A stretch of DNA of 64,000 nt from Bacillus sp. CECT 9360 (GCF_918741275.1 NZ_CAKKNA010000017.1:1-64000); one strand, 5' to 3'; positions 48,090-56,951 are shown, numbered from the stretch's first letter. The notes: generated by a model from the sequence alone, not told the origin. Numbers and translations are program-made.

Positions 48090-48121
48090 TCAGACCATAG
48101 ACTTTTATCTTAACGCTATAT

Positions 48122-48164
48122 AAAAAAATCAGAGCGGAAAAGATCTCCTTTAGCCGCTCTGATT
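48122..48164 (-). terminator. Terminator of ku
   Basis: AATCAGAGCGG / CCGCTCTGATT (11 bp) with T7 on the minus strand, directly after the ku stop codon. Confidence 0.9.
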
Positions 48165-48166
48165 AA

Positions 48167-48997
48167 TCAAGCCTCTTTCTTTTTCGTTGCGGCCCGTTTA
48201 CGCGCCGGCTTTTTCTTTGCTGGAGGCTTTGTTCTGTCGATGGACGCCTGAAGTGCCGCCATTAAATCGGTCACATTGGATGTAGCCGGTTCTCGTTCTT
48301 TTGGCGTAATCGTTTTGCCTGTCTTTTTTGATTCAATAAGTTCCAAAAGCGCGGTACGATAATCATCATTGTACTTACTTGGTTCAAACTCGGTCGTTAA
48401 CTGGTCAATAAGCATGATCGCCGTAGACAGCTCCCTGTCGCTCACATTATCCGCAGCGGGTATATTCGGGACGTCAGCGACAGAGCGGACTTCATCAGGA
48501 TAATGGATCGTTTCCATGATCAGAGTGTTTTCCACTACCCGGATGACCGCCATCTGTTCTTTCGCTCTAATGATGATTTTTGCCAGACCCACCTTTTTTG
48601 AATCTGCCAGAGCAGCCCGAAGCAGTGAATACGCTTTGACGCCGCCTTCATTGGGCGACATGTAATAGCTTTTGTTAAAATAAATCGGATCAATTTCCTC
48701 TATTTTAACAAAATCAATGATTTCGACCGCTCTGTCTTCATTTACCTTTCTCAACTGCTCCAATTCTTCATCTTCAATAACGACGAACTTACCTTTTGTA
48801 TATTCAAAAGCTCGGACGATATCATCTTTGCCCACCTCTTTTTCACAGACAGGACAAACTTTTTCATACTTAATCGGAGAATGGCATTCCTTATGAAGCG
48901 TCCTCAGGGATATATCCTTATCTTCTGTTGCGGCATGCAGCTTTATCGGAATATTAACCAGCCCAAAGCTGATGCTGCCCTTCCACATCGTATGCAT
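48167..48997 (-). CDS. ku: Non-homologous end-joining protein Ku
   Basis: A 276-residue bacterial Ku that binds double-strand DNA ends as a homodimer ring and recruits LigD. It begins MHTMWKGSISFGLVNIPIKL (the real start may be the fourth residue). FEYTKGKFVVIEDEEL, KSYYMSPNEGGVKAYSLLRAAL and PDEVRSVADVPN are family signatures. The Lys/Ala/Pro-rich tail (KPPAKKKPARKRAATKKKEA) is the usual DNA-binding extension. It is divergent from ligD with 112 bp between starts. Confidence 0.95.
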   Translation of the reverse strand: MHTMWKGSISFGLVNIPIKLHAATEDKDISLRTLHKECHSPIKYEKVCPVCEKEVGKDDIVRAFEYTKGKFVVIEDEELEQLRKVNEDRAVEIIDFVKIEEIDPIYFNKSYYMSPNEGGVKAYSLLRAALADSKKVGLAKIIIRAKEQMAVIRVVENTLIMETIHYPDEVRSVADVPNIPAADNVSDRELSTAIMLIDQLTTEFEPSKYNDDYRTALLELIESKKTGKTITPKEREPATSNVTDLMAALQASIDRTKPPAKKKPARKRAATKKKEA

Positions 48998-49109
48998 GAT
49001 TTCACCTTCTTCATTTTCTTTTTCTAAAGTTAATTTGCCTAAGCATATTTTTTCTCTCCAGCTTCAAAATAACACCTATAAACAATTGGCAAACAGAAAG
49101 AGTGATCTG

Positions 49110-50954
49110 ATGAAACCTATGCTTCCGACGTATCATGATAGTGCCCCGACCGGAAAACCATGGAGATACGAAGTGAAATATGACGGCTTCCGTGCCCTGC
49201 TTACAATTGGCAAAAATAAAATCGAACTGACTAGCAGAAACGGTAAGAATCTGCTCCCGTCATTCCCGGAAATCGAAGAATTCGTTGATCGAATAAAACC
49301 CGCATTAACGGAGCATTTGCCGATTCAACTCGACGGCGAAGTTGTTTGGCTTGCCAACCCATACAAGTCCGATTTCATGCATCTTCAGTGGCGTGGCCGC
49401 CTGAAAACAAAAAAAACGATTGAAGAGGCGGCTCTTGTTTCCCCAGTCCGGTTTTTGGCGTTTGACCTCCTTGTTCATAAAGAGGAAAAACTGCAAACAT
49501 TGGCCTATTTAAAACGAAAAGAACGGCTCGAAACACTTTGCAAGGAGGCAAAACTTCCGCTATCTCCAAATCCCATCAATGAAGCAATCATTCAATATGT
49601 CCCGCTTTTCAAAAACTTTTCAGATCTTATGGAAAAAGTTGTGCTGTATGACGGGGAAGGGATTGTCGCCAAGCATGAAAACAGCATGTGGGAGGAGGGA
49701 AAAAGAACGTCTCAATGGGTAAAGGTTAAGAATTGGCGCAGGGCTGCCTGCTTTATCACGGCCATGAATAAGGCAAATAGTTATTTCGCGTTAGGGGTCT
49801 ATAGAGATGGTATACCGACAAGCATCGGGCAAATGAAAAACGGGATCAACCAACATGACCGGTCAATCCTACAGGATATTATTAAACAAAACGCTTCTTC
49901 TGAGGACGATGGCAGCCTTTATATCCATCCTTCCATATGCCTGGCGGTTGAATTTCTGCATGTGTATGAAGAAACCGAACTGCGCGAGCCGCAATTCAAG
50001 GAATTTCTACCAACAGTCAGACCCGAAGAATGCACCTGGGACGGGTTTATCGAAAGCCAATTCACCTTCCCTGCCCATATTTCGATTACGTCACCTGGCA
50101 AGCCTATTTGGGAATCAGGCAATAAAATTATCACAAAGATTGAATACTTACAATACTTGCGCGAGGTTTCATCCTGGTTTTTGCCCCACTTAAAGGATAA
50201 GGAGCTCACGACAATCAGGTACCCGCATGGAACGATGCACAGCAAAGAACGCTTTTTTCAAAAAAACCGGCCGGACTATGCCCCTGACTTCATCAAATCT
50301 TTTTTTGCGAATGACAATGATTATATTCTCTGCAATGATTTGGACACTTTACTCTGGCTCGGTAACCAGCTTGCGCTGGAGTTCCACACGCCTTTCCAAA
50401 GAGCAGGAAAAACCCATCCGGATGAGCTTGTCCTTGATCTCGATCCGCCGGCGCCTGAATCGTTTCATCTAGCAGTAAAGGCTGCCCTTGAAAGCAAGAA
50501 GGTCCTGGATTCGATAAACGTGAAGGCGTTTATCAAAACTTCTGGCAATAAGGGCCTGCAGATTCATATTCCCTTGCCAGCAAATACATACAGCTACCAC
50601 GACACGCGGATTTTCACCAATTTTCTTGCTGACTTTCTGACTAGCTCATTCCCGGATGACTTTACCGTTGAGCGGCTTAAGAAAAACCGCCATAACCGTC
50701 TTTATCTGGATTTTGTCCAGCATAGTGAAGGGAAGACGATCATTTCTCCTTACTCCCCCCGCGGAAATGATTTCGGCGGCGTTGCCGCCCCGCTCTTTTG
50801 GGAGGAATTAACCGAGGATTTATCGATAAAGGACTATACGGTTTGGAATGTTCCAAAACGGATCAGGAGTTCAGGGTGTCCTTTCGCAGATTATGAAAAG
50901 GCCAGGCACGAGCAGCCGTTTGAGGAAGTGATCCCATTTTTGAAACGAAAATAG
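49110..50954 (+). CDS. ligD: Multifunctional NHEJ DNA ligase LigD (ligase-polymerase)
   Basis: 614 residues from the ATG at 49110; the frame is open upstream to 48972 but overlaps ku, and family members begin MKPMLPT. The N-terminal ATP-dependent ligase has the adenylated Lys in YEVKYDGFRALL (about 23-34), then GEVVWL and DGEGIVAKH. The C-terminal primase/polymerase domain contains the metal motif LVLDLDPPAPE (about 447-457) and IKTSGNKGLQIHIPL. There is no phosphoesterase domain, as in B. subtilis LigD (611 aa). It works with Ku in stationary cells and spores. Confidence 0.95.
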   Translation: MKPMLPTYHDSAPTGKPWRYEVKYDGFRALLTIGKNKIELTSRNGKNLLPSFPEIEEFVDRIKPALTEHLPIQLDGEVVWLANPYKSDFMHLQWRGRLKTKKTIEEAALVSPVRFLAFDLLVHKEEKLQTLAYLKRKERLETLCKEAKLPLSPNPINEAIIQYVPLFKNFSDLMEKVVLYDGEGIVAKHENSMWEEGKRTSQWVKVKNWRRAACFITAMNKANSYFALGVYRDGIPTSIGQMKNGINQHDRSILQDIIKQNASSEDDGSLYIHPSICLAVEFLHVYEETELREPQFKEFLPTVRPEECTWDGFIESQFTFPAHISITSPGKPIWESGNKIITKIEYLQYLREVSSWFLPHLKDKELTTIRYPHGTMHSKERFFQKNRPDYAPDFIKSFFANDNDYILCNDLDTLLWLGNQLALEFHTPFQRAGKTHPDELVLDLDPPAPESFHLAVKAALESKKVLDSINVKAFIKTSGNKGLQIHIPLPANTYSYHDTRIFTNFLADFLTSSFPDDFTVERLKKNRHNRLYLDFVQHSEGKTIISPYSPRGNDFGGVAAPLFWEELTEDLSIKDYTVWNVPKRIRSSGCPFADYEKARHEQPFEEVIPFLKRK

Positions 50955-50963
50955 ATGTACCAT

Positions 50964-51000
50964 AAAAAAAGCCGGTCTGCTGGAGTACAGGCCGGTTTTT
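50964..51000. terminator. Terminator between ligD and dapF
   Basis: An imperfect GCCGGTCTG / CAGGCCGGT stem with A-run before and T5 after serves the convergent ligD (+) and dapF (-) genes. Confidence 0.7.
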
Positions 51001-51009
51001 CGTGTTCGA

Positions 51010-51996
51010 TTATTTACCCTGCAAAAATTCCTGGATTTCCTTTTGAAATTCAGCGTACAAACTGGTTTCATTGTTGAATGTATCTTGACTAAGCATATTG
51101 AAATTCTTTTCATTTCCAAGTTCGACATTAATCTCTGCTTTATATTCATACGTTCCATTGCCGATAAGATCAATATGATATTGATCTTTTTCCGGGTCAT
51201 GATGAACGACACATTTCACTTGTCCGCCATCATTATAAACGGAAATTTCTTTTTCCAGTTCATTGAGACCGTTTAAGCATGTGACAAGGCTCGATGCTGA
51301 CATGGCGGTTCCGCATGCATTCGTGAAACCAACGCCTCTTTCAAAGGTGCGGACAAAAATACGCCCTGTTTCAATTGGCTTGATGAAGCTTACATTAACC
51401 CCGTCCGGGAATAAATCATTTGGTCCATTCACCTTCGTCGCCAAATCTTCTTGAATGCCGGAAGCAAGTATCTCATCGGTAACAATCGAAATCAAATGCG
51501 GATTCGGCACGGCAACCGCCGTAAAATCAAGGGAATCAGAAAGCTCCGGCAGCTTCGCATTTAACAGTGTCTCGCTTTCGATTTGAAGAGGCAGGTCTTT
51601 GACATGAAAGGAAACCGGTGAAATTTCCACTTTATAGGTAGGTATGCCACGATAAATTTCTTCTGCCTTCTCGACTGCTAGATCGGCTTTCATCGTCTCA
51701 ATCATCAATTTGTCTTTACCAAGCACTTCGTGGGTGAACCGCGCCACACAGCGCAGCCCATTGCCGCACATCGATGCCTCTGAACCGTCGGCATTAAAGA
51801 CACGCATTCTCGCATCACATGTATCACTCTTCATTACAAAAAGAATCCCATCTGCGCCAAGGCCGCTATTGCGCTCACACAGAGCCAGCGCGAGGTTTTT
51901 CCGTTCTTCTTCCGAAAATGAAAGATCCTTTGTCAGTTCATCAATTATCAAAAAATCATTGCCAGATCCATGGCACTTTAACAATTCTAAAATCAT
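51010..51996 (-). CDS. dapF: Diaminopimelate epimerase
   Basis: A 328-residue epimerase converting LL- to meso-diaminopimelate for peptidoglycan and lysine. The two catalytic cysteines are in MCGNGLRCVARF (about 76-87) and FTNACGTAMSAS (about 227-238). It starts LELLKCHGSGNDFLIID, typical of DapF, with AGGAG before the ATG. It is about 40 residues longer than B. subtilis DapF, because of a C-terminal extension (from about 285) of unknown role. Single gene. Confidence 0.93.
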   Translation of the reverse strand: MILELLKCHGSGNDFLIIDELTKDLSFSEEERKNLALALCERNSGLGADGILFVMKSDTCDARMRVFNADGSEASMCGNGLRCVARFTHEVLGKDKLMIETMKADLAVEKAEEIYRGIPTYKVEISPVSFHVKDLPLQIESETLLNAKLPELSDSLDFTAVAVPNPHLISIVTDEILASGIQEDLATKVNGPNDLFPDGVNVSFIKPIETGRIFVRTFERGVGFTNACGTAMSASSLVTCLNGLNELEKEISVYNDGGQVKCVVHHDPEKDQYHIDLIGNGTYEYKAEINVELGNEKNFNMLSQDTFNNETSLYAEFQKEIQEFLQGK

Positions 51997-52082
51997 CTAA
52001 GTCACTTCTCCTAAACAGTTACAACTGTGAATTATTATATTATTCTATTAAAGAATAAGCGCTAAGTAAAGGAGATGCGATT

Positions 52083-52376
52083 ATGAAAGTGAAATCTACT
52101 TTTAGAAAAAACCATTTCATTTTTGATTTTTTTGTTGATTCGGTCATTTCCATAGAAAATGAAGAGCCCCCTGCCAAACTGGCGACTGTCACTACGGTCA
52201 TACAAACTTTCGATAAACAGTTATTGTGGAGCGGACGTATCCGCGTGAAAGTAAACGAGTTTGGCATATACCCTCTGCCTGAAGATGTGAACTCGATTTC
52301 CGGTCCCCTGTCGATGAAAAAAATGATGCTCGGGGAGTTGAGACGGTATATCAAGCCTCAAAAGCCTTTTTTATGA
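52083..52376 (+). CDS. Uncharacterised 97-residue protein
   Basis: A small protein beginning MKVKSTFRKNHFIFDFFVDS, with no signal peptide or membrane helix and no family I recognise. ATG follows AAAGGAGATGCG, a good ribosome binding site, which supports a real gene. It is divergent from dapF. The stop codon TGA (52374-52376) lies inside the 8-bp target duplication of the MITE at 52380-52614, so the insertion left the protein intact or altered only its end. Confidence 0.65.
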   Translation: MKVKSTFRKNHFIFDFFVDSVISIENEEPPAKLATVTTVIQTFDKQLLWSGRIRVKVNEFGIYPLPEDVNSISGPLSMKKMMLGELRRYIKPQKPFL

Positions 52377-52622
52377 AATGGCTCTGTTAAATTCCATTGT
52401 TGATTTTCAAATGGTCATGGAATCTACTCGCTTTCCGCGGACGAACTGGCAAGCCTCCTCACTCGTACCTCGCTGCGGGGTCTTGCCAGCCCGTTTTTCC
52501 GCAGGACATTGATTTATCATCCTTGAATAGACACCGCACGAGAAAATGCGTATGCATTTTCGAGGAGTCTCGCAGATTCCCTTCCCAAAAACAACATTAT
52601 CGTTTAACAGAGCCTATGAAAT
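52372..52622. mobile_element. MITE with 12-bp perfect terminal repeats and 8-bp target duplication
   Basis: The element 52380-52614 (235 bp) is bounded by GGCTCTGTTAAA and its exact complement TTTAACAGAGCC. The terminal repeat continues imperfectly for about 28 bp (ATTGTTGATTTT / ATGTTGTTTTT). It is flanked on both sides by the same 8-mer TATGAAAT (52372-52379 and 52615-52622). The interior has the CGCTTTCCGCGG...TTGCCAGCC type sequence common in Bacillaceae dispersed repeats and codes for nothing. GGCTCT ends and 8-bp duplications are features of ISL3-family elements, so mobilisation by such a transposase is likely (inference). Confidence 0.85.
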
Positions 52623-52663
52623 AAAAAGAGCCATTCCACGCGCAAAGGATTCCGCAAATGGCA
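52623..52663 (-). terminator. Terminator of the NCS2 permease gene
   Basis: CCATTTGCG / CGCGTGGAATGG form an imperfect stem followed on the minus strand by CTTTTTATTT. It directly abuts the MITE target duplication. Confidence 0.6.
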
Positions 52664-52694
52664 GAAACCTGAACGCAGGAACAGCTTCTTTTTG

Positions 52695-53996
52695 TTACCC
52701 GAGCACTTGGAATACAAAGTACACCAGGAAAAGTGCTGCTATTGCATACATGACGATGGAAACCTGTTTCGCTTTGCCAAGCATAACCTTTAGAAAAGGA
52801 TACAGGACAAATCCAACTGCCATTCCGTCAGCGATGCTGTACGTGAACGGAATCATCGCGATGATCATGATAGCCGGAATGCTTTCAGACAAATCGCTGA
52901 AATCGAGATGCTTGATATTTTCAAGCATGAGTATCCCAATGATGATCAGTATCGGAGCAATGGCGCTATCAGGAATGATTTTAATGACCGGTATAAAAAG
53001 CATCGACAAAAGAAATAAAAGGCCGGTCACAACCGAAGTAAATCCGGTACGGCCGCCGGAAGCCACACCTGCTGCCGTTTCTACCGTTGCCACAGTAGGA
53101 CTCGAGCCGAATACGCCTGACAAGAGAACCGATACACCCGTTGCCCGGAACGCTTTTTGATATCGTTCAGGCCGTTTGATGCTGTTAACATGGCCGTGAA
53201 CGAGGCCGATATTCTCAAAAATGATGACCATCGTCAACGAAAATACGGCAATCCAGAATTCAAATTTCCCTAGTTCCATAAAAGACATGGAAAAGAACAC
53301 TTCTTTATATGCCCCTGGATCCATTCCGCCAAATGACAGTTCGGAGAAATCAATGGTTCCAAACAGAAAAGCAATGGTGCAACCTGCAATGATTGTAATC
53401 AAAAAACTCCCCTGTATGTTTCTGATAAACAATACAAGCGCGATTAACAGTGTCAATACCGTAACGATTACGTCCGGATTCCCGAGGTTGCCGAGCGCTA
53501 TCATCGAGGTCTCGCCCTTTGTAATCAATCCGCCTTTTTCCAGTCCCAAAAACATTAAAAATAACCCGAGGCCAACCGTAATCCCTTCTTTTAGGGAATT
53601 AGGAATCGAGTCGCTGAGGACCTTGGAGAAAGGGCTGAACGCGACAAAAACAAAAATAAGCCCAGATACAAAGACGGCGGCTAGAGCGGCTTGCCAGGAC
53701 AATCCCATACTTCCAACCATGGTATAAGCAAACAAAGCATTGATTCCCATACCGGGTACCAGGATAATCGGTACATTCGCCCAAAACCCCATCAATAAAC
53801 AACTCACTGCTGAAAGAAGGATGGTCGCGATTATCGCGCCGTCCAGCGGTATGCCCGCTTCAGCAAGAATCATCGAATTGACGACGATAATATAAACGAT
53901 CGTAAAATAACTGACGGAGCCGGCAAGTATCTCCCGCTTTACTGTCGTTCCGCTTTCAGAAAGCTGAAATATCTTTTCAAAAATTGACTGTTTCAT
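52695..53996 (-). CDS. NCS2 purine permease (AzgA/PbuG-PbuO type)
   Basis: A 433-residue transporter with about 12-14 membrane segments. The order of motifs is that of the AzgA-like branch of NCS2: VKREILAGSVSYFTIVYIIVVN near the N-terminus, VPGMGINALFAYTMVGSMG (about 82-100), NSLKEGITVGLGLFLMFLGL, and FGSSPTVATVETAAGVASGGRTGF (about 300-323). It probably imports guanine, hypoxanthine or adenine by proton symport. A promoter TTGAAT-16-TACAAT lies upstream, but I see no purine-riboswitch core in the leader. Confidence 0.92.
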   Translation of the reverse strand: MKQSIFEKIFQLSESGTTVKREILAGSVSYFTIVYIIVVNSMILAEAGIPLDGAIIATILLSAVSCLLMGFWANVPIILVPGMGINALFAYTMVGSMGLSWQAALAAVFVSGLIFVFVAFSPFSKVLSDSIPNSLKEGITVGLGLFLMFLGLEKGGLITKGETSMIALGNLGNPDVIVTVLTLLIALVLFIRNIQGSFLITIIAGCTIAFLFGTIDFSELSFGGMDPGAYKEVFFSMSFMELGKFEFWIAVFSLTMVIIFENIGLVHGHVNSIKRPERYQKAFRATGVSVLLSGVFGSSPTVATVETAAGVASGGRTGFTSVVTGLLFLLSMLFIPVIKIIPDSAIAPILIIIGILMLENIKHLDFSDLSESIPAIMIIAMIPFTYSIADGMAVGFVLYPFLKVMLGKAKQVSIVMYAIAALFLVYFVFQVLG

Positions 53997-54066
53997 GTTG
54001 TGTCCTTACTACGTAATATCCCTCTCCCACCCGTTTGTTTCAGTGACAAACCACACTATGTGATTG

Positions 54067-54094
54067 TAACAGATATTTGTCTATATTCAAGTTT
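54067..54094 (-). promoter_or_regulatory. Promoter of the NCS2 permease
   Basis: On the minus strand TTGAAT and TACAAT are spaced by 16 bp. The gene starts about 70 nt downstream. No riboswitch was recognised between them. Confidence 0.5.
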
Positions 54095-54100
54095 TCTAAA

Positions 54101-54157
54101 GATTGACGAGCCGTAAGGCGGAGATTAGGCATAGGTTTCCTTATACAGAAAGAAAAG
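54101..54157. repeat. Dispersed repeat, copy 2 (truncated)
   Basis: GATTGACGAGCCGTAAGGCGG then GGTTTCCTTATACAGAAAG. It matches 43062-43154 with an internal deletion of about 40 bp. Non-coding. Confidence 0.6.
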
Positions 54158-54177
54158 TGCGTGATTTTAATCAGGTC

Positions 54178-54275
54178 ATTTGTATTCGCTTAAATGTCGC
54201 GTAAATGGACTTTGCTTTTGCTTAAATCAACTCTGTTTTCGCTTGAATGCCCTGTTTTCCCGCTCGAATCATAAT
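54178..54275. repeat. Short degenerate tandem repeats (TTTTCGCTTGAAT type)
   Basis: Four or five imperfect units of about 20 nt around TTTTCGCTTRAATG lie between the permease and carbonic anhydrase genes. No gene was seen in this interval. Confidence 0.5.
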
Positions 54276-54295
54276 CGTCACCCTGAATCAGACAT

Positions 54296-54325
54296 AAAAA
54301 AGAACTGCAGCAACGCCTGCAGTTC
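54296..54325 (-). terminator. Terminator of the carbonic anhydrase gene
   Basis: A perfect 9-bp stem GAACTGCAG / CTGCAGTTC with T6 on the minus strand. The stem overlaps the last bases of the gene, including its stop. Confidence 0.88.
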
Positions 54326-54899
54326 AAGCTTTGTAACCATCAACCACCACATCAAGCTTTCCGGTTTCAGGCGATATAACAAGTCCGTGAACAGATACAT
54401 CTTTCGGGATTAATGGGTGGTTGCGGATGATTTGGACGCTGTTCTCCACGCTATCCGAAACATCTTCAAAGCCGCGAAGCCACTTTTTCAAGTCGATTCC
54501 TGAATGTTCCATCGTTTGAATCGTTTCTGGTGCAATGCCCCGGCTGATCAATTTCTCAATCATTGCATCCGGATTAATTGACGACATGCCGCAATCGTGG
54601 TGCCCCACCACGAATACCTCGTCCGCTTTCAGTTCGGTGACAGCCACGAGAATGCTGCGCATGGCGCTTCCAAAATGCGAAGATACGACAGCTCCTGCCG
54701 TTTTTATATGCTTAATATCGCCGTTTTTGATATCCATTGCTTTCGGAAGCAACTCCACAAGTCTCGTATCCATACAGCTTAATACCACCATTTTCTTATC
54801 AGGGAATTTATCGGTTTGATATCTGGCGTATTCTTTCTCTTCTACAAACTTACTGTTAAATTCAATGATTTCATTCAGCAAAGTCACTTTTATCACCAC
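54324..54899 (-). CDS. Beta-class carbonic anhydrase (YtiB-like)
   Basis: A 191-residue zinc enzyme interconverting CO2 and bicarbonate. The zinc and catalytic residues appear as VLSCMDTRL (Cys, Asp, Arg, about 36-44) and VVGHHDCGMSSI (His, Cys, about 98-109). KTAGAVVSSHFGSAMRS is the typical beta-CA segment. The short length and sequence resemble B. subtilis YtiB. Monocistronic. Confidence 0.92.
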   Translation of the reverse strand: MVIKVTLLNEIIEFNSKFVEEKEYARYQTDKFPDKKMVVLSCMDTRLVELLPKAMDIKNGDIKHIKTAGAVVSSHFGSAMRSILVAVTELKADEVFVVGHHDCGMSSINPDAMIEKLISRGIAPETIQTMEHSGIDLKKWLRGFEDVSDSVENSVQIIRNHPLIPKDVSVHGLVISPETGKLDVVVDGYKA

Positions 54900-54971
54900 A
54901 ATTTCTATGTATTTATGAAATTATATCAGATACTATCGTAAAATGCCCCTGATAAGCATTAGGGATCATTG

Positions 54972-55775
54972 CTAGTTGGATCGGTGATTAAAAGCTGCCG
55001 CACAAAATCCGAAAACTGCGATTCTCTCGTCTGCTGTCGCAGCGTCATGAAATGAGAGTATCGGTGTATTCATTTCCTTAAACCGCTTGGCCCACTCAAG
55101 AGGCATCCAGCCTTTTTGAAAGGAAGCAATTGTTTTCCCGTCAGTTGTGTCCATGTGAAATTTATTGAGCAGCCCGCTGACATTCACCGGCATCCATTCT
55201 TGTCCTTCTGCCGTATATATCATGCCCTTCAGGCGAACAATTGATTCTTTCAAGCTTTCCTTGTAGTACCCCACTCGATTTCCGGTGCCGTCCATCATCG
55301 TGATCATCGTCTTGATTCCTGCTTTCATTTCATATTCGGCAAGCACTATCCCTGCAGCATTCGTTAGGACGTATCGCTTTGGCAATAGAACCGAAATGGT
55401 ATTGGGAATTATCCACATAAACCGTTGCATCCTCCGGTCTCTTATTTCACCGAGTAACGAACCATCGGGATGGAACAGCAGCACCCGCAATGTTGGCGCG
55501 GGCATGAACGCAAGTAAAATGTCCGTAGTTTCCAACGGAGATATTAGCGAGACGACATTTTCTTCCGGCAGGTCCTTCATCCTGTTTTCATAAATCCGCG
55601 ACCCGATAAAATTAACAATGCTCAGGATTAAAAACGGCGCCGTTTCGGCAATGACGTTCCCTCCAATAACATGGCAGACATGGAGCACAAAAAATACAGC
55701 GGCGATGATTAGCGTGATCCAGGAAACATGGAAACACATCCTGGCAGTTTTTTCGTAATAAGTACGGATATTCAT
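54972..55775 (-). CDS. Uncharacterised membrane-anchored protein
   Basis: A 267-residue protein. Two or three hydrophobic segments lie at the N-terminus (about 15-60, WITLIIAAVFFVLHVC and FLILSIVNFIG). A soluble, beta-rich remainder follows, with repeating strands such as LRVLLFHPDGSLLGEI and RYVLTNAAGIVLAEYEMK, faintly like tubby-type/scramblase folds. I do not recognise a family and assign no function. Single gene between carbonic anhydrase and the divergent thioesterase. Confidence 0.75.
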   Translation of the reverse strand: MNIRTYYEKTARMCFHVSWITLIIAAVFFVLHVCHVIGGNVIAETAPFLILSIVNFIGSRIYENRMKDLPEENVVSLISPLETTDILLAFMPAPTLRVLLFHPDGSLLGEIRDRRMQRFMWIIPNTISVLLPKRYVLTNAAGIVLAEYEMKAGIKTMITMMDGTGNRVGYYKESLKESIVRLKGMIYTAEGQEWMPVNVSGLLNKFHMDTTDGKTIASFQKGWMPLEWAKRFKEMNTPILSFHDAATADERIAVFGFCAAAFNHRSN

Positions 55776-55994
55776 GCTCTACACCTTCGTTTCTATCTTA
55801 TCCTTTTTAGTCCTATCTTTTTGATCCATTTCTATTAATGATATTCATTGTTTGTATAAATAGAATACTAAGCATTATATTCTACTATAAAGTTTTCCGA
55901 GTGAGAGAAAGGAGCCTATCATTCCATATCAACACTTTTTTTATGCTATGATTGCTTCTATCACGATAATATTTGACAGAGAGGGACTTGGCAA

Positions 55995-56423
55995 ATGAAT
56001 GATTTTTACATAGCAAAAAAGGAAGTCCAGATTTCTTATGCGGACACCGACATGATGGGAGTTATCTATCACGGTAATTACGTTAAATGGCTCGAATTTG
56101 GCAGAACTCAGCTTATCGAGGACGCAGGGTACGACTATCTTGAAATGGAAAAAGCGGGCTATTATGCTCCTGTTTATAACCTTGAAATCACTTATAAAAA
56201 ATCGATCAAACTAGGCGATAGGGTTTTTGTGAAAACATGGATCGAGGAAAACCTTGGGCTGCGTACGGTATATGGTTTTGAAATCGTTAATGATAAGGAT
56301 GAGGTATGCGCGGAAGGAACCACAACGCATATTATCGTGTCCAAGGATACATTTAAGCCTGTCCAGTTTAAAAAGGTCTTTCCGGACTGGTTCCAAAAGT
56401 ACGAGGAAATTAAAAAGAAATAA
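55995..56423 (+). CDS. Acyl-CoA thioesterase, 4HBT/YbgC family (YneP-like)
   Basis: A 142-residue hot-dog-fold thioesterase. The signature YADTDMMGVIYHGNYVKWLEFGRTQ-type region (about 14-38) carries the catalytic Asp and the His/Tyr of the YbgC family. ATG follows AGAGAGGG. It probably hydrolyses short- or medium-chain acyl-CoA; the substrate is unknown. It ends at a bidirectional terminator. Confidence 0.9.
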   Translation: MNDFYIAKKEVQISYADTDMMGVIYHGNYVKWLEFGRTQLIEDAGYDYLEMEKAGYYAPVYNLEITYKKSIKLGDRVFVKTWIEENLGLRTVYGFEIVNDKDEVCAEGTTTHIIVSKDTFKPVQFKKVFPDWFQKYEEIKKK

Positions 56424-56440
56424 GAACGTCTATAAAAGCA

Positions 56441-56473
56441 GAAAAAATCCTGGCCGATTGGCCAGGATTCTTC
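56441..56473. terminator. Bidirectional terminator
   Basis: A perfect 10-bp stem AATCCTGGCC / GGCCAGGATT with a 4-nt loop sits between the convergent thioesterase and DUF4870 genes. A6 lies on its left; only a short T-rich stretch lies on its right. Confidence 0.85.
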
Positions 56474-56475
56474 AT

Positions 56476-56802
56476 TTATAAAATGCGGAAGATCAACGGT
56501 ATGCGGTACTCTTTCCCATCATACGCCTTGACGGCCGCGATGATTGTGAAAATAATACCGACCACTCCTAGAATAGGAAGGATTACAAAGCCAATCAGCA
56601 CAAACATCAGCAGACTCGCCACAATTCCGTATATTGTATAGGAAATCAGAAAGTTCAAGTATTCCCTTCCGTGATAATCAATAAAAGCGGAGTCGCCCTT
56701 TTTAATCAGCCAAATAATGAGCGGGCCGATAAAAACGGTAAAAAAGCTCGCGATATAGATAAGTGCTGCCAACAATTTTTCATCTTGGTTTACCACCTTC
56801 AA
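56476..56802 (-). CDS. DUF4870 domain membrane protein
   Basis: A 108-residue protein with three hydrophobic stretches. DEKLLAALIYIASFFTVFIGPLIIWLIKK-type N-terminus, the FIDYHGREYLNFLISYTIYG loop and the C-terminal FTIIAAVKAYDGKEYRIPLIFRIL are the DUF4870 (Tic20-like) pattern. The function of these small proteins is unknown. Monocistronic. Confidence 0.88.
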   Translation of the reverse strand: MKVVNQDEKLLAALIYIASFFTVFIGPLIIWLIKKGDSAFIDYHGREYLNFLISYTIYGIVASLLMFVLIGFVILPILGVVGIIFTIIAAVKAYDGKEYRIPLIFRIL

Positions 56803-56951
56803 ATTCCCCCTTCATGTCTCTATACTTTATTATACGTATGATTGCGATGCCGGTTTCATTTTTGATAAAATGCTCATTTTTTAGACATGTTCCTCTTTTG
56901 CCGGCATACATTTAAACAGATTGTCCTTACATGTAAACGGGAGTGAGTTTT

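Noticed and set aside
48972-49109. Upstream extension of the ligD frame
   Set aside because: It overlaps the divergent ku start; the family-typical start MKPMLPT is at 49110.
53997-54070. Possible purine riboswitch upstream of the NCS2 permease
   Set aside because: I looked for the conserved purine-aptamer loops and did not find them in the leader.
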